Shown in pieces: positions 1 to 8,171 of a stretch of DNA of 18,604 nt. The notes under the pieces are model-generated. The model saw nothing but the letters and a program-made list of their open reading frames with translations. It had not been told where the DNA came from and did not search any database. Within the stretch, counting starts at the first letter, position 1. Each line of letters starts with the position of its first letter. The DNA is from JADKIH01 sp031367345 (GTDB lineage: Bacteria > Bacteroidota > Bacteroidia > AKYH767-A > 2013-40CM-41-45): contig JANLPR010000170.1 of assembly GCA_031367345.1 (NCBI GenBank), positions 1 through 18,604 of the forward strand, written 5' to 3'. Both the position numbers and the translations under genes were made by a program.

Positions 1-120
1 AGTAATTAAACGCCACGCTCTTCAAAGGCTAAGATATAAAATGCCTTCGTAAAATCGAATAGTAAGTTGCATTGTTGACGTAAAAAGCATCATTAAATTA
101 CAAATGGGAGGTGAACCCAC

Positions 121-1698
121 CTATAAAATCCCCGCAATCACCGAATCAGCGCACCGTTCCCCGTCCATAGCTGCAGAAACAATTCCACCTGCATAACCTG
201 CACCTTCGCCACAAGGATAGAGCCCTTTTAACTGTGGATGTTCAAGTGTGATGGGGTCTCTCGGTATTCTTACCGGCGATGATGTTCTGCTTTCTGTTGC
301 TAAAAGTATTGCTTCATTTGTAAAGTATGGTTTCATTTTTTTTCCGAAGTCTTTGAATGCATTCGCCAACGCTTTAGTAACAACTTCGGGTAATACATTT
401 TTTAGATCTACTGATGTTGTTCCGGGAAAGTAAGAACAATCGGGTAGCGATGACGATGTTTTTCCATTTACAAAATCGATTAATCGTTGGGCCGGAGCTT
501 TTAATTTTCCTTGCCCTGCTACAAATGCTTTTTGTTCTACATCCTGCTGGTAACGGAGAGATGCCAGTTCCCCGGCTTCTGAAAAAATAGCATAATCTTT
601 TTCTTCGATGCTTACTACCATACCTGAATTAGCAAACGGATTATTTCTTTTTGATGGCGACCAACCATTCACTACTATTTCTCCCGGTGCTGTTGCAGCC
701 GGCGCAATAATTCCACCGGGGCACATACAAAATGAATAAACTCCTCGACCATCAAATTGGTGTGTAAGCGAGTAGGAGGCCGGTGGTAAAAACTTTCCGC
801 GTGTGTTACAATGATACTGAACTTGATCAATAATTTCTTGCGGATGTTCTATTCGTACTCCTAAAGCAAAAGGTTTTGCTTCTATTTTTATTTTTCTTTT
901 AGCAAGCAATTCATAAATGTCGCGCGCCGAATGTCCGGTGGCAAGAATCAGCTTCTCACAGTTACGCTCGCTGATCAATTCACTTTTTAGATCTTTGATC
1001 AAGATCCGTTTTAAAATATTTTCTTCGGCAATAATATCTTCGAGACGTGTTTCAAAAAGTATTTCTCCTCCTGCCCGGAGAATTGTTGTTCGAATCGCTT
1101 CAACAATTTGTGGCAATTTATTTGTTCCGATATGCGGATGAGCATCAATACGGATATCCGGTTCTGCACCATGCTCTACAAAAATGTTTAAGATGCGATT
1201 GATGTCGCCACGTTTATTAGATCGCGTGTATAATTTTCCATCGCTATATGTACCGGCTCCACCTTCACCAAAACAATAATTTGAATCGGGATTCACTTCT
1301 CCTTCGCGAGTAATCTTTGCAAGATCGCGCCTACGCAATTTCACATCTTTTCCTCTCTCTATAACTACAGGCTTTATTCCGGCTTCAATTAATTTCAACG
1401 CAGCAAACATTCCTGCCGGTCCGAAACCGATAATCATTACTTCTTTTTCTTTAGAAACATCTTTGCTGAAATTAAAAATACTTTCCGGCTTTTTCGACGC
1501 AGGAATTTCATCAATAAATACTTCTACAAGTAATCGGATCTTCACCGTGCGACCACGCGCATCAATGGATCTTTTCAGCAGGTTAATTTTTTTTATTCTC
1601 TCAACTACTACATTCGTTAATTGGGAGGCCTGCTGCAACTGTTTGCTTTGATCTGCTGCCTCTTCCGGGAGAAGGACCAGCTCTAGTTGCTTTATCAT
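121..1698 (-). CDS. FAD-dependent oxidoreductase (COG2509-like)
   Basis: A 525-residue protein resembling the uncharacterised FAD-dependent dehydrogenases of COG2509 (BT3327-like). Residues 1-65 form a small alpha/beta domain that precedes the flavin fold in this family. Residues 88-115 hold the Rossmann motif GFGPAG (91-96) and the ribose-binding glutamate of VVIERG (E114). A glycine-rich stretch (FGEGGAGTYSDGKL) follows near residues 143-156. The C-terminus has a second FAD-contact segment, YPCGEGAGYAGGIVSAAMDG, which closes the fold. The substrate is unknown; the family is thought to be a soluble cytoplasmic flavoprotein. The start is ATG, 9 nt after the porT stop, so it is probably the last gene of the aminotransferase-ubiE-porT run. 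No strong terminator follows. Family assignment is confident; the biochemical role is not known. Confidence 0.88.
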   Translation of the reverse strand: MIKQLELVLLPEEAADQSKQLQQASQLTNVVVERIKKINLLKRSIDARGRTVKIRLLVEVFIDEIPASKKPESIFNFSKDVSKEKEVMIIGFGPAGMFAALKLIEAGIKPVVIERGKDVKLRRRDLAKITREGEVNPDSNYCFGEGGAGTYSDGKLYTRSNKRGDINRILNIFVEHGAEPDIRIDAHPHIGTNKLPQIVEAIRTTILRAGGEILFETRLEDIIAEENILKRILIKDLKSELISERNCEKLILATGHSARDIYELLAKRKIKIEAKPFALGVRIEHPQEIIDQVQYHCNTRGKFLPPASYSLTHQFDGRGVYSFCMCPGGIIAPAATAPGEIVVNGWSPSKRNNPFANSGMVVSIEEKDYAIFSEAGELASLRYQQDVEQKAFVAGQGKLKAPAQRLIDFVNGKTSSSLPDCSYFPGTTSVDLKNVLPEVVTKALANAFKDFGKKMKPYFTNEAILLATESRTSSPVRIPRDPITLEHPQLKGLYPCGEGAGYAGGIVSAAMDGERCADSVIAGIL

Positions 1699-1707
1699 TA
1701 GTTTGTT

Positions 1708-2424
1708 TTATTCAAATGTTAAGCTTACTGTAAATGTTTTAGAGTATAATGCGTCGATAGGATTGGCATAAATTGAACTCTCAGGAACTAATAGATTTCG
1801 CATTCCTGTAAACATTTTTATTTCCGGTGAAAATTTAAAATATGTCATGTAAAAATCAAATCCAAGTCCTACTTCATAGCCGTAATCGTTGTTGTGAAGT
1901 TTTACAATATCTTTATCCAATGCTCTTACTTTGGCTTGCGATACCATATCTATGTCGTATTTAAAACCTGCTAGTACATACATACGGTAATTATTTACTC
2001 GCTTCGATTTAAATTTTAGCTCTAAAGGGAACTCTAAAAAAGTAGATTCTACTATTTTTGTTTTTTCTAATGATGAACTGTCTTTGTATAGCAAACTATA
2101 AGTCAAATTCCTTGAAACAAATGATAATGTTGGAATAAAGCGAAGGTCGAAATATTGTCCAATTCGTAGATTCGATAAAATCGACAAATTTAAGCCTGCT
2201 GCTGCTGAAGATTCAATTTTGTAAATAGTATCGAGCGTATTAAAATTTTCAACCTTTCGAATTACGAAGTCAGCTGAATTAAAACCCAGTGCAAATCCAA
2301 AATGTATTCTTTGAAAATCATATTTAGGCAAATTAACCGGCTGGTTATCCAACTGTGCCTTGGCAATTGTCGGCAAGCAGATTACTATCAGCACAATTAA
2401 AAATCGGAATGATCCTTTCTTCAT
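1708..2424 (-). CDS. porT: PorT family outer-membrane beta-barrel protein (type IX secretion)
   Basis: A 238-residue exported protein. Residues 1-23 are a signal peptide (KK, hydrophobic core, cleavage near AKA-Q). The rest alternates short amphipathic strands and ends in SLTFE with a terminal aromatic, as expected for an outer-membrane barrel. The segment NLPKYDFQRIHFGFALGFN and the C-terminal PEIKMF...IDALYSKTFTVSLTFE match the pattern I know for PorT/SprT, a component needed for type IX secretion and gliding in Bacteroidota. Position immediately behind ubiE is typical of porT. It starts with ATG, 2 nt after the ubiE stop, so the two are surely co-transcribed. It could instead be a more general PorT-like barrel; synteny favours true PorT. 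Confidence 0.82.
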   Translation of the reverse strand: MKKGSFRFLIVLIVICLPTIAKAQLDNQPVNLPKYDFQRIHFGFALGFNSADFVIRKVENFNTLDTIYKIESSAAAGLNLSILSNLRIGQYFDLRFIPTLSFVSRNLTYSLLYKDSSSLEKTKIVESTFLEFPLELKFKSKRVNNYRMYVLAGFKYDIDMVSQAKVRALDKDIVKLHNNDYGYEVGLGFDFYMTYFKFSPEIKMFTGMRNLLVPESSIYANPIDALYSKTFTVSLTFE

Positions 2425-2426
2425 GG

Positions 2427-3152
2427 TTACTTTTTAGCTAAATAGATGGTTGCTACTCCAAACGTAAGTGGAGTGATTTTAGTTTCTTTAAATCCTGCTT
2501 TCAAAAGAAGGTCAGTAAATTTTTTGCCGTATGGAAATGCCGAAACTGATTCGTGAAGATATGCATACGCTGCCTCATCTTTTGAAATTGCTTTCCCTAT
2601 TTTGGGTGTTATTTTACTAGAGTAAAAAGTGTACAACGATTTAATCAATTTGTTTTCCGGTTGCGAAAATTCTAATACTAATGCTGTTCCACCCGGTTTA
2701 GTTACTCGATAAATTTCACTTAACCCTTTTTCTAAATTCTGAAAATTCCTCACACCAAAGGCAACGGTTACTGCATCAAATTTATTGTCTTCAAAGATCA
2801 ACGCTTCCGAATCTCCTTCTAATAACTCAATTTTATCAGATAAATTCTTTTTTTTAATCTTCTCTCTGCCTATGGCCAACATATCTATCGAAATGTCAAC
2901 ACCAAATATCTTTTCTGGATTTAATTTCATTGCTGCAAGTGCTAAATCTGCTGTGCCTGTTGCAATGTCTAAAATTAATTTTGGTTGTTCCTTTTTTAAA
3001 AGATTGATCGCTTTAGATCTCCAAAAACGGTCGGTTCCAAACGACAAAAAATGGTTTAAAAAATCGTAACGCCAAGCAATGTTGTTAAACATTGTCGCAA
3101 TCTGTTTCTTTTTTTCTTGTGATGAATCTTTATACGGAGTTATATTTTCCAA
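2427..3152 (-). CDS. ubiE: Demethylmenaquinone methyltransferase UbiE/MenG
   Basis: A class I SAM-dependent C-methyltransferase of 241 residues, the usual family length. It performs the last step of menaquinone synthesis, methylating demethylmenaquinone. Visible motifs are the N-terminal MFNNIAWRYDFLNHFLSFG (about 21-39), the SAM-binding motif I LDIATGTADLAL (61-72), and EGDSEAL...FDAVTVAFGVRNF (about 112-137), with the UbiE-signature FGVRNF. The start is TTG: the codon before it is GAA and the codon before that is the in-frame TAA of the upstream kinase, so no longer start exists. The first ATG (codon 21) would delete residues conserved in Bacteroidota homologues (TPYKDS...KKKQIATMF). The gap to the kinase is 3 nt and to porT 2 nt, so expression is operonic. 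Confidence 0.93.
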   Translation of the reverse strand: MENITPYKDSSQEKKKQIATMFNNIAWRYDFLNHFLSFGTDRFWRSKAINLLKKEQPKLILDIATGTADLALAAMKLNPEKIFGVDISIDMLAIGREKIKKKNLSDKIELLEGDSEALIFEDNKFDAVTVAFGVRNFQNLEKGLSEIYRVTKPGGTALVLEFSQPENKLIKSLYTFYSSKITPKIGKAISKDEAAYAYLHESVSAFPYGKKFTDLLLKAGFKETKITPLTFGVATIYLAKK

Positions 3153-3155
3153 TTC

Positions 3156-4154
3156 TTAATCTATTTTTAAACGCTTTGCTTCATACAGCAATTGTTGTTT
3201 TTCAATTGGCGCTACTCCAATTTTTTCGCAAACTAATCCGCCTGCTAAGTTAGAAAGCGATGCTAATAATGTAGAGCTGGTTTCTAATGCCAAACAAAGT
3301 GCTGCAACACTAATCACCGTATCGCCGGCTCCGGAAACATCTGCAATCGTTCGCACATGCGCAGGAATAATTTTTTCATCCTTTTGATCAAGGAAATAAA
3401 CTCCTTTTTCGGAAAGTGTTATCAATGAAATTTCAATCTTGTGATCTTTGTTTAATTTATTCGCCGCTTTACTAATACTATCTAAATGATCTTTGTCTAA
3501 ATCTATTTTCATTCCTTCTCTAAGCTCTTTTAAATTAGGTTTGAAAAGTGTTACGTTTTTGTAGTGATTAAAGTTTTTCTTTTTCGGATCTACCGCTGTA
3601 GGTATGCCTTTTTGTCGTGCCAATTTTACAACGGATTCTATTAACGATTTTCCAAGAACACCTTTATCGTAATCTTCAAAAATTATTACATCTATTTTCT
3701 TTTTAGAAATGATATTCGTTAACCTATTCAATAATTGCTTTCTATCTGTTACATTAATCTCTTCGTCTTGCTCTTCATCAACACGCAACATCTGATGATT
3801 GTTTCCAATCACTCTCGTTTTAACTGTTGTTGCTCGTTCTGTACTCTGAAAAATTCCATCTGAACTCAAATCGATGTTCTTTAATAATTCAATAAACAAA
3901 CGTCCATTTAAATCATTTCCAATAACTGAACATAGTATTGGATTTGCGCCCATTGCTTTTACGTTAATTGCAACATTCGCAGCTCCACCTAATCGGCTTT
4001 CTTTTTTTTGTATGCTTACTATTGGTACAGGTGCCTCCGGTGAAATACGATCTACTTTTCCCCACAAATAATTATCAAGCATTACATCGCCAACAATAAG
4101 TACGTTCAACTTATCAAAGGCTGTAAAAAGGTCGTTGAGCGTTTTTGTTTTCAC
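3156..4154 (-). CDS. PfkB-family kinase, HldE/RfaE N-domain type (D-glycero-beta-D-manno-heptose-7-phosphate kinase-like)
   Basis: A 332-residue ribokinase-fold sugar kinase. Motifs are IVGDVMLDNYLWGKVDRISPE (20-40), the RfaE/HldE-type PEAPVPIV, RLGGAANVAIN (54-64, PfkB signature 1), FKPN (about 204-207) and DVSGAGDT (272-279, signature 2) with catalytic base D278. In Gram-negative bacteria this domain phosphorylates heptose-7-phosphate on the way to the ADP-heptose used for LPS. The protein ends at the kinase domain; the cytidylyltransferase half of bifunctional HldE is absent here, as is common in Bacteroidota. The start is GTG, 12 nt after the aminotransferase stop and in the same frame as it; no ATG fits. 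Substrate is inferred from similarity only. Confidence 0.85.
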   Translation of the reverse strand: MKTKTLNDLFTAFDKLNVLIVGDVMLDNYLWGKVDRISPEAPVPIVSIQKKESRLGGAANVAINVKAMGANPILCSVIGNDLNGRLFIELLKNIDLSSDGIFQSTERATTVKTRVIGNNHQMLRVDEEQDEEINVTDRKQLLNRLTNIISKKKIDVIIFEDYDKGVLGKSLIESVVKLARQKGIPTAVDPKKKNFNHYKNVTLFKPNLKELREGMKIDLDKDHLDSISKAANKLNKDHKIEISLITLSEKGVYFLDQKDEKIIPAHVRTIADVSGAGDTVISVAALCLALETSSTLLASLSNLAGGLVCEKIGVAPIEKQQLLYEAKRLKID

Positions 4155-4166
4155 GCAGTTAAAATT

Positions 4167-5366
4167 TTATTTTAATTTACTAAGTGTATTCTTTATCCGT
4201 TTAATGGCTTCGATGAGTTTATCGTCGGAAGTTGCATAAGAAAAACGCAAACAATTTGGTTCGCCAAATGCATCGCCTGTAACCAAACTTACATGTCCTT
4301 CATGAAGCAAATACATGCATAAATCTGTGCTGTTATTTACCAGCGTATTTCCATCCGATTTTCCAAAATAATAACTTATATCTGGAAAAACATAGAAGGC
4401 GCCTTTCGGTTCGTTGATCTTCCATCCCGGAATATCTTTCATTAAATTCAATACTAGATCTCTTCTTCTTTTAAAAGCAGCTTGCATCTCAAGTGTTGGC
4501 TTGTTACTTTCATTCAAAGCCGCCTCTGCGGCTTTTTGTGATATAGAACTTGCTGCTGATGTAAATTGTCCTTGCATCTTGTCGCAAGCCTCTGCTATGT
4601 ATTTTGGAGCTCCTATATAACCTATTCTCCAACCTGTCATTGCATACCCTTTTGATACTCCGTTTACAATCACGACCTGTGGTTTAATAAAATCAAATTG
4701 TGCTATGCTCTGATGTTCGTCTAAAAAATTAATGTGCTCATAAATTTCATCCGATAATATAATTATTCGCGGATGTTTTGCTAATACTTTAGCGAGCGAT
4801 TCTAACTCTTCTTTTGTGTAAACAGTTCCTGTCGGATTACATGGTGACGAAAAAATAAACATCTTCGTCTTTGGTGTAATTGCTGCCTCTAGCTGCTGCG
4901 GTGTAATTTTGAAATCTGACTTTAGGTCAGTCGTTATACTAATTGTTTTTCCCTCTGCCAGTTTTACAATTTCGATATAACTTACCCAGAACGGCATTGG
5001 TATTATTACTTCATCGCCCGGATCTACCAAACTCAAAACAACATTGGCAATACTTTGTTTTGCTCCGGTAGAAACTACTACTTGATCGGGTTTGTAATCG
5101 AGATTGTTCTCTCGTTTAAATTTATCGGAAATTGCCTTTCTCAATTCAGCATAGCCGGCAATGGGTGGATAAAATGTATAACCATCATCAATTGCTTTTT
5201 TGGCAGCGGCACAAATATGAGCGGGTGTCACAAAATCAGGTTCGCCTAGCGATAAGTTGATCACATCAACTCCCTGAGCAGATAATTCGCGACTTCGTTT
5301 AGACATTCCAATTGTTTGGCTTTCAGCTAAAGAAAGTACGCGATGAGATAAGGCAGATTGTTCCAT
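4167..5366 (-). CDS. PLP-dependent class I/II aminotransferase (aspartate aminotransferase type)
   Basis: A 399-residue fold-type I aminotransferase of the AspC/AAT-I gamma kind. Motifs are LSLGEPDFVTP near the N-terminus, SSPCNPTGTVY, LSDEIYEHI with the PLP-pyridine aspartate, and VSKGYAMTGWRIGYI, where the Schiff-base lysine is K239 counted from ATG. A C-terminal NCLRFSYAT carries the arginine that holds the substrate carboxylate. It probably interconverts aspartate or aromatic amino acids with 2-oxoglutarate in the cytoplasm. I chose ATG 5366. A longer TTG start at 5408 is open, but it would lie on the -33 element of a good promoter, whose predicted transcript begins only a few bases before the ATG. 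It is the first gene of the five-gene minus-strand run. Confidence 0.9.
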   Translation of the reverse strand: MEQSALSHRVLSLAESQTIGMSKRSRELSAQGVDVINLSLGEPDFVTPAHICAAAKKAIDDGYTFYPPIAGYAELRKAISDKFKRENNLDYKPDQVVVSTGAKQSIANVVLSLVDPGDEVIIPMPFWVSYIEIVKLAEGKTISITTDLKSDFKITPQQLEAAITPKTKMFIFSSPCNPTGTVYTKEELESLAKVLAKHPRIIILSDEIYEHINFLDEHQSIAQFDFIKPQVVIVNGVSKGYAMTGWRIGYIGAPKYIAEACDKMQGQFTSAASSISQKAAEAALNESNKPTLEMQAAFKRRRDLVLNLMKDIPGWKINEPKGAFYVFPDISYYFGKSDGNTLVNNSTDLCMYLLHEGHVSLVTGDAFGEPNCLRFSYATSDDKLIEAIKRIKNTLSKLK

Positions 5367-5377
5367 AATAAGTGGTG

Positions 5378-5408
5378 CAAACCTAATAGATTCTAAGGGA
5401 TTCGCCAA
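5378..5408 (-). promoter_or_regulatory. Bacteroidota-type promoter of the aminotransferase operon
   Basis: On the minus strand TTG (5408-5406) is followed after 20 nt by TAGGTTTG (5385-5378), an exact match to the TAnnTTTG -7 element with a -33 TTG at accepted spacing. The transcript would start near 5373, leaving only about 7 nt before the ATG at 5366, so the mRNA would be almost leaderless. Confidence 0.55.
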
Positions 5409-5592
5409 GAAGGAAGTGACCGATATTGGTTTATAAGGTTATGATAAACAAGTGAGTATATTTTATGTGTTTATTTGGTCCTTTTTGGCTGGTTATTTTG
5501 GCATAAATCTCCTTATGGCACGAATTTCGACCCTCAGCACTGCACGAACGAAATTGATTGAGAAATAATTTTTCTGTCAGATTGTCGTTCAT

Positions 5593-5600
5593 TATCTTCG
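5593..5600 (+). promoter_or_regulatory. Probable -7 element of lon
   Basis: TATCTTCG, one mismatch from TAnnTTTG, lies 10 nt before the lon ATG. No clear TTG is found at the -33 spacing. The 202-nt divergent region 5409-5610 between the aminotransferase and lon shows no gene and no convincing heat-shock operator such as CIRCE. Confidence 0.35.
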
Positions 5601-5610
5601 CCGTTACTAT

Positions 5611-8094
5611 ATGTTTTCAGAAAATCCCTCCAAAATAAACGCTCTCGATCTTTCAAATATTATCGATGACGATACTGAATTTATTCCCTTGCTCTCTCAA
5701 GAAGACGAGGATCAAATGAATCAGCAAAGTATCCCCGATGTTTTATCAATTCTTCCTCTAAGAAATACGGTTTTATTTCCCGGTGTAGTAATTCCAATTA
5801 CTGTCGGGCGCGATAAATCTATCAATCTTATTAAAGATGCTTATAAGGGCGATAAAATTATTGGTGTAGTAGCTCAAAAAGATACGACTGTTGAAGATCC
5901 CAATTTTTCTGATTTGAATCAGGTCGGCACCGTTGCACAAGTAATTAAAATGTTGCGGATGCCCGATGGTAATACAACGATTATCATACAAGGAAAGAAG
6001 AGATTTAAATTAGACGAGTGCGTTCAAACGGAACCTTACATTCGCTGTAAAGTGGTTCCTTTTCCTGAACAAGTAGCGAATACAGCCGATAAAGAATTTA
6101 TGGCGTTGGTAGGATCTTTAAAAGATCTCGCTCTACAAATTATTCAGCATTCTCCTAATATTCCAAGTGACGCAGGATTTGCCATACGTAATATCGAAAG
6201 TCATTCTTTTCTGATCAATTTTATTTGTTCGAATATGAATCTCGATGTAGCAAAGAAACAAGAGCTGCTAGAGATTGCCGATCATAAAGAACGTTCAACA
6301 CGCGTTCTTGAATACTTAACGAAAGAGTTACAAATGCTCGAGCTGAAAAATCAGATTCAGAGCAAAGTTCGTGTAGATATCGACAAACAACAACGTGAAT
6401 ATTTTCTTAATCAACAATTGAGAACTATTCAAGAAGAATTAGGTGGTAATACTCCCGATCGTGAAGTTGCTGAATTAAAAGAACGAGCGAAGACGAAAAA
6501 ATGGAGTAAAGAAGTGGCTGATACTTTTCAAAAGGAAGCTGACAGATTATCACGAATGAATCCTGCTGCTGCTGAGTATTCAGTCATTCTCAATTACCTC
6601 GAATTGCTTTTAGATCTTCCATGGAATGAATTAACGAACGACAATTTCGATCTAAGGCACGCACAAAAAGTTTTGGATAGAGATCATTACGGTCTCGAAA
6701 AAGTAAAAGCACGTATTCTTGAATATCTCGCAGTCTTGAAATTAAAGCGCGATATGAAATCGCCTATCATGTGTTTGTATGGTCCTCCGGGTGTAGGAAA
6801 AACGTCGCTCGGAAAATCAATCGCAAAAGCATTGGGTCGTAAATATGTGCGAATGTCGTTGGGCGGTTTAAGAGACGAAGCAGAAATCAGGGGTCATCGT
6901 AAGACATACATCGGTGCTATGCCGGGACGTATTATTCAGAATTTGAAAAAAGCTAAATCGAGTAATCCAATTTTTGTACTCGATGAAATTGATAAATTAG
7001 GTAACGATTTTCATGGCGATCCTTCTTCTGCATTGTTAGAAGTTTTGGATCCGGAGCAAAACAACACGTTCTACGATAATTATGTAGAGATTGATTATGA
7101 TCTTTCGAATGTACTTTTTATCGCTACGGCAAATTCATTGAGTAAAATTCAGCCGGCATTGCTCGATCGGATGGAGATCATAGAAATCAACGGTTATACT
7201 ATTGAAGAGAAAGTTGAAATTGCTATTAAACATTTGGTGCCAAAACAACTCGAAGCTCACGGACTTAAAAAGTCGCATTTGAAAATTTCATCTGCATTGA
7301 TTGAATATTTAATTGATAAGTACACGCGTGAATCGGGTGTAAGAGGATTAGAAAAGAAATTAGCTTCACTCATTAGAGGTATTGCAAAATCTGTTGCAAT
7401 GGAGGAGAAGTACAATGTGACCATTACAGAAAAAGACATCACTCGAATTTTAGGTGCATCTATTTTTAGTGCAGATAAATATCAAGGTAATGATGTAGCG
7501 GGAGTAGTAACAGGATTGGCTTGGACATCGGTTGGTGGCGATATACTTTTCGTTGAAACGTCTCTCAGCAGAGGAAAAGGTAAGTTGACCATTACCGGAA
7601 ATCTTGGTGAGGTGATGAAAGAATCGGCTATCATTGCTTTGGCATATTTGAAAGCACATAGCGAAGACTTAAAAATAGATTACAGAATTTTTGATCAATG
7701 GGATATTCATATTCACGTTCCTGAAGGAGCAACGCCTAAAGACGGACCGTCGGCCGGTATTACAATGCTTACTTCTCTTGCATCTGCATTTACTCAACGG
7801 AAAGTGAAGCCACATTTAGCTATGACAGGCGAGATTACACTACGTGGAAAAGTATTACCGGTAGGAGGTATTAAAGAAAAAATTCTGGCTGCAAAACGTG
7901 CAGGTATTAAAGACATTATTCTCTCGAAAGATAATTTAAAAGACATAGAAGAAATAAAGAAAGTATATGTGAAACAGCTTCGGTTTCATTATGTGTCGGA
8001 GATGATAGAGGTTGTTCAGCTTGCACTTACTAAAGAAAAAGTATTAAAGCCTCTCGATATGAAGTATGACGATTCAAAAAAGAATGCTTCGTAA
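5611..8094 (+). CDS. lon: ATP-dependent protease Lon (LonA)
   Basis: An 827-residue cytoplasmic AAA+ serine protease that degrades misfolded and regulatory proteins. The N-terminal substrate-binding LON domain begins at about residue 42 (LPLRNTVLFPGVVIPI), followed by a coiled-coil helical region containing KQQREYFLNQQLRTIQEELG. The AAA+ module has Walker A GPPGVGKT (391-398) and Walker B FVLDEID (455-461). The protease domain holds the catalytic dyad: S714 in PKDGPSAG and K757 in GGIKEK, separated by 43 residues as in E. coli Lon. The length is normal for LonA, with a short acidic N-terminal extension typical of Bacteroidota. The start is ATG, 10 nt after a -7-like element. A downstream SDR gene follows after 77 nt. 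All catalytic residues are intact. Confidence 0.97.
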   Translation: MFSENPSKINALDLSNIIDDDTEFIPLLSQEDEDQMNQQSIPDVLSILPLRNTVLFPGVVIPITVGRDKSINLIKDAYKGDKIIGVVAQKDTTVEDPNFSDLNQVGTVAQVIKMLRMPDGNTTIIIQGKKRFKLDECVQTEPYIRCKVVPFPEQVANTADKEFMALVGSLKDLALQIIQHSPNIPSDAGFAIRNIESHSFLINFICSNMNLDVAKKQELLEIADHKERSTRVLEYLTKELQMLELKNQIQSKVRVDIDKQQREYFLNQQLRTIQEELGGNTPDREVAELKERAKTKKWSKEVADTFQKEADRLSRMNPAAAEYSVILNYLELLLDLPWNELTNDNFDLRHAQKVLDRDHYGLEKVKARILEYLAVLKLKRDMKSPIMCLYGPPGVGKTSLGKSIAKALGRKYVRMSLGGLRDEAEIRGHRKTYIGAMPGRIIQNLKKAKSSNPIFVLDEIDKLGNDFHGDPSSALLEVLDPEQNNTFYDNYVEIDYDLSNVLFIATANSLSKIQPALLDRMEIIEINGYTIEEKVEIAIKHLVPKQLEAHGLKKSHLKISSALIEYLIDKYTRESGVRGLEKKLASLIRGIAKSVAMEEKYNVTITEKDITRILGASIFSADKYQGNDVAGVVTGLAWTSVGGDILFVETSLSRGKGKLTITGNLGEVMKESAIIALAYLKAHSEDLKIDYRIFDQWDIHIHVPEGATPKDGPSAGITMLTSLASAFTQRKVKPHLAMTGEITLRGKVLPVGGIKEKILAAKRAGIKDIILSKDNLKDIEEIKKVYVKQLRFHYVSEMIEVVQLALTKEKVLKPLDMKYDDSKKNAS

Positions 8095-8114
8095 TAAATT
8101 TGTTGAAGTATTTT
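8081..8114 (+). terminator. Weak candidate terminator or 3' hairpin of lon
   Basis: AGAATGCTTC (8081-8090) can pair with GAAGTATTTT (8105-8114) across a 14-nt loop, including two G-U pairs, and the right arm runs into TTTTATT. The stem overlaps the last codons of lon. It is AU-rich and only partly convincing, so it may just stabilise the end of the message or allow read-through into the next gene. Confidence 0.22.
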
Positions 8115-8171
8115 ATTGGAAATAATTCACGTTTTATTTTTAATTTATACTGATTTTTTAATTGACAGAAA

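Noticed and set aside
106..122. Small inverted repeat AGGTG-AACC-CACCT at the end of the FAD-oxidoreductase gene
   Set aside because: Five base pairs and no T run after it on the minus strand, so not a supportable terminator. The rest of 1-120 shows no recognisable gene or site.
5367..5408. TTG start that would lengthen the aminotransferase by 14 residues
   Set aside because: The extension overlaps a strong promoter match and adds residues not typical of the family.
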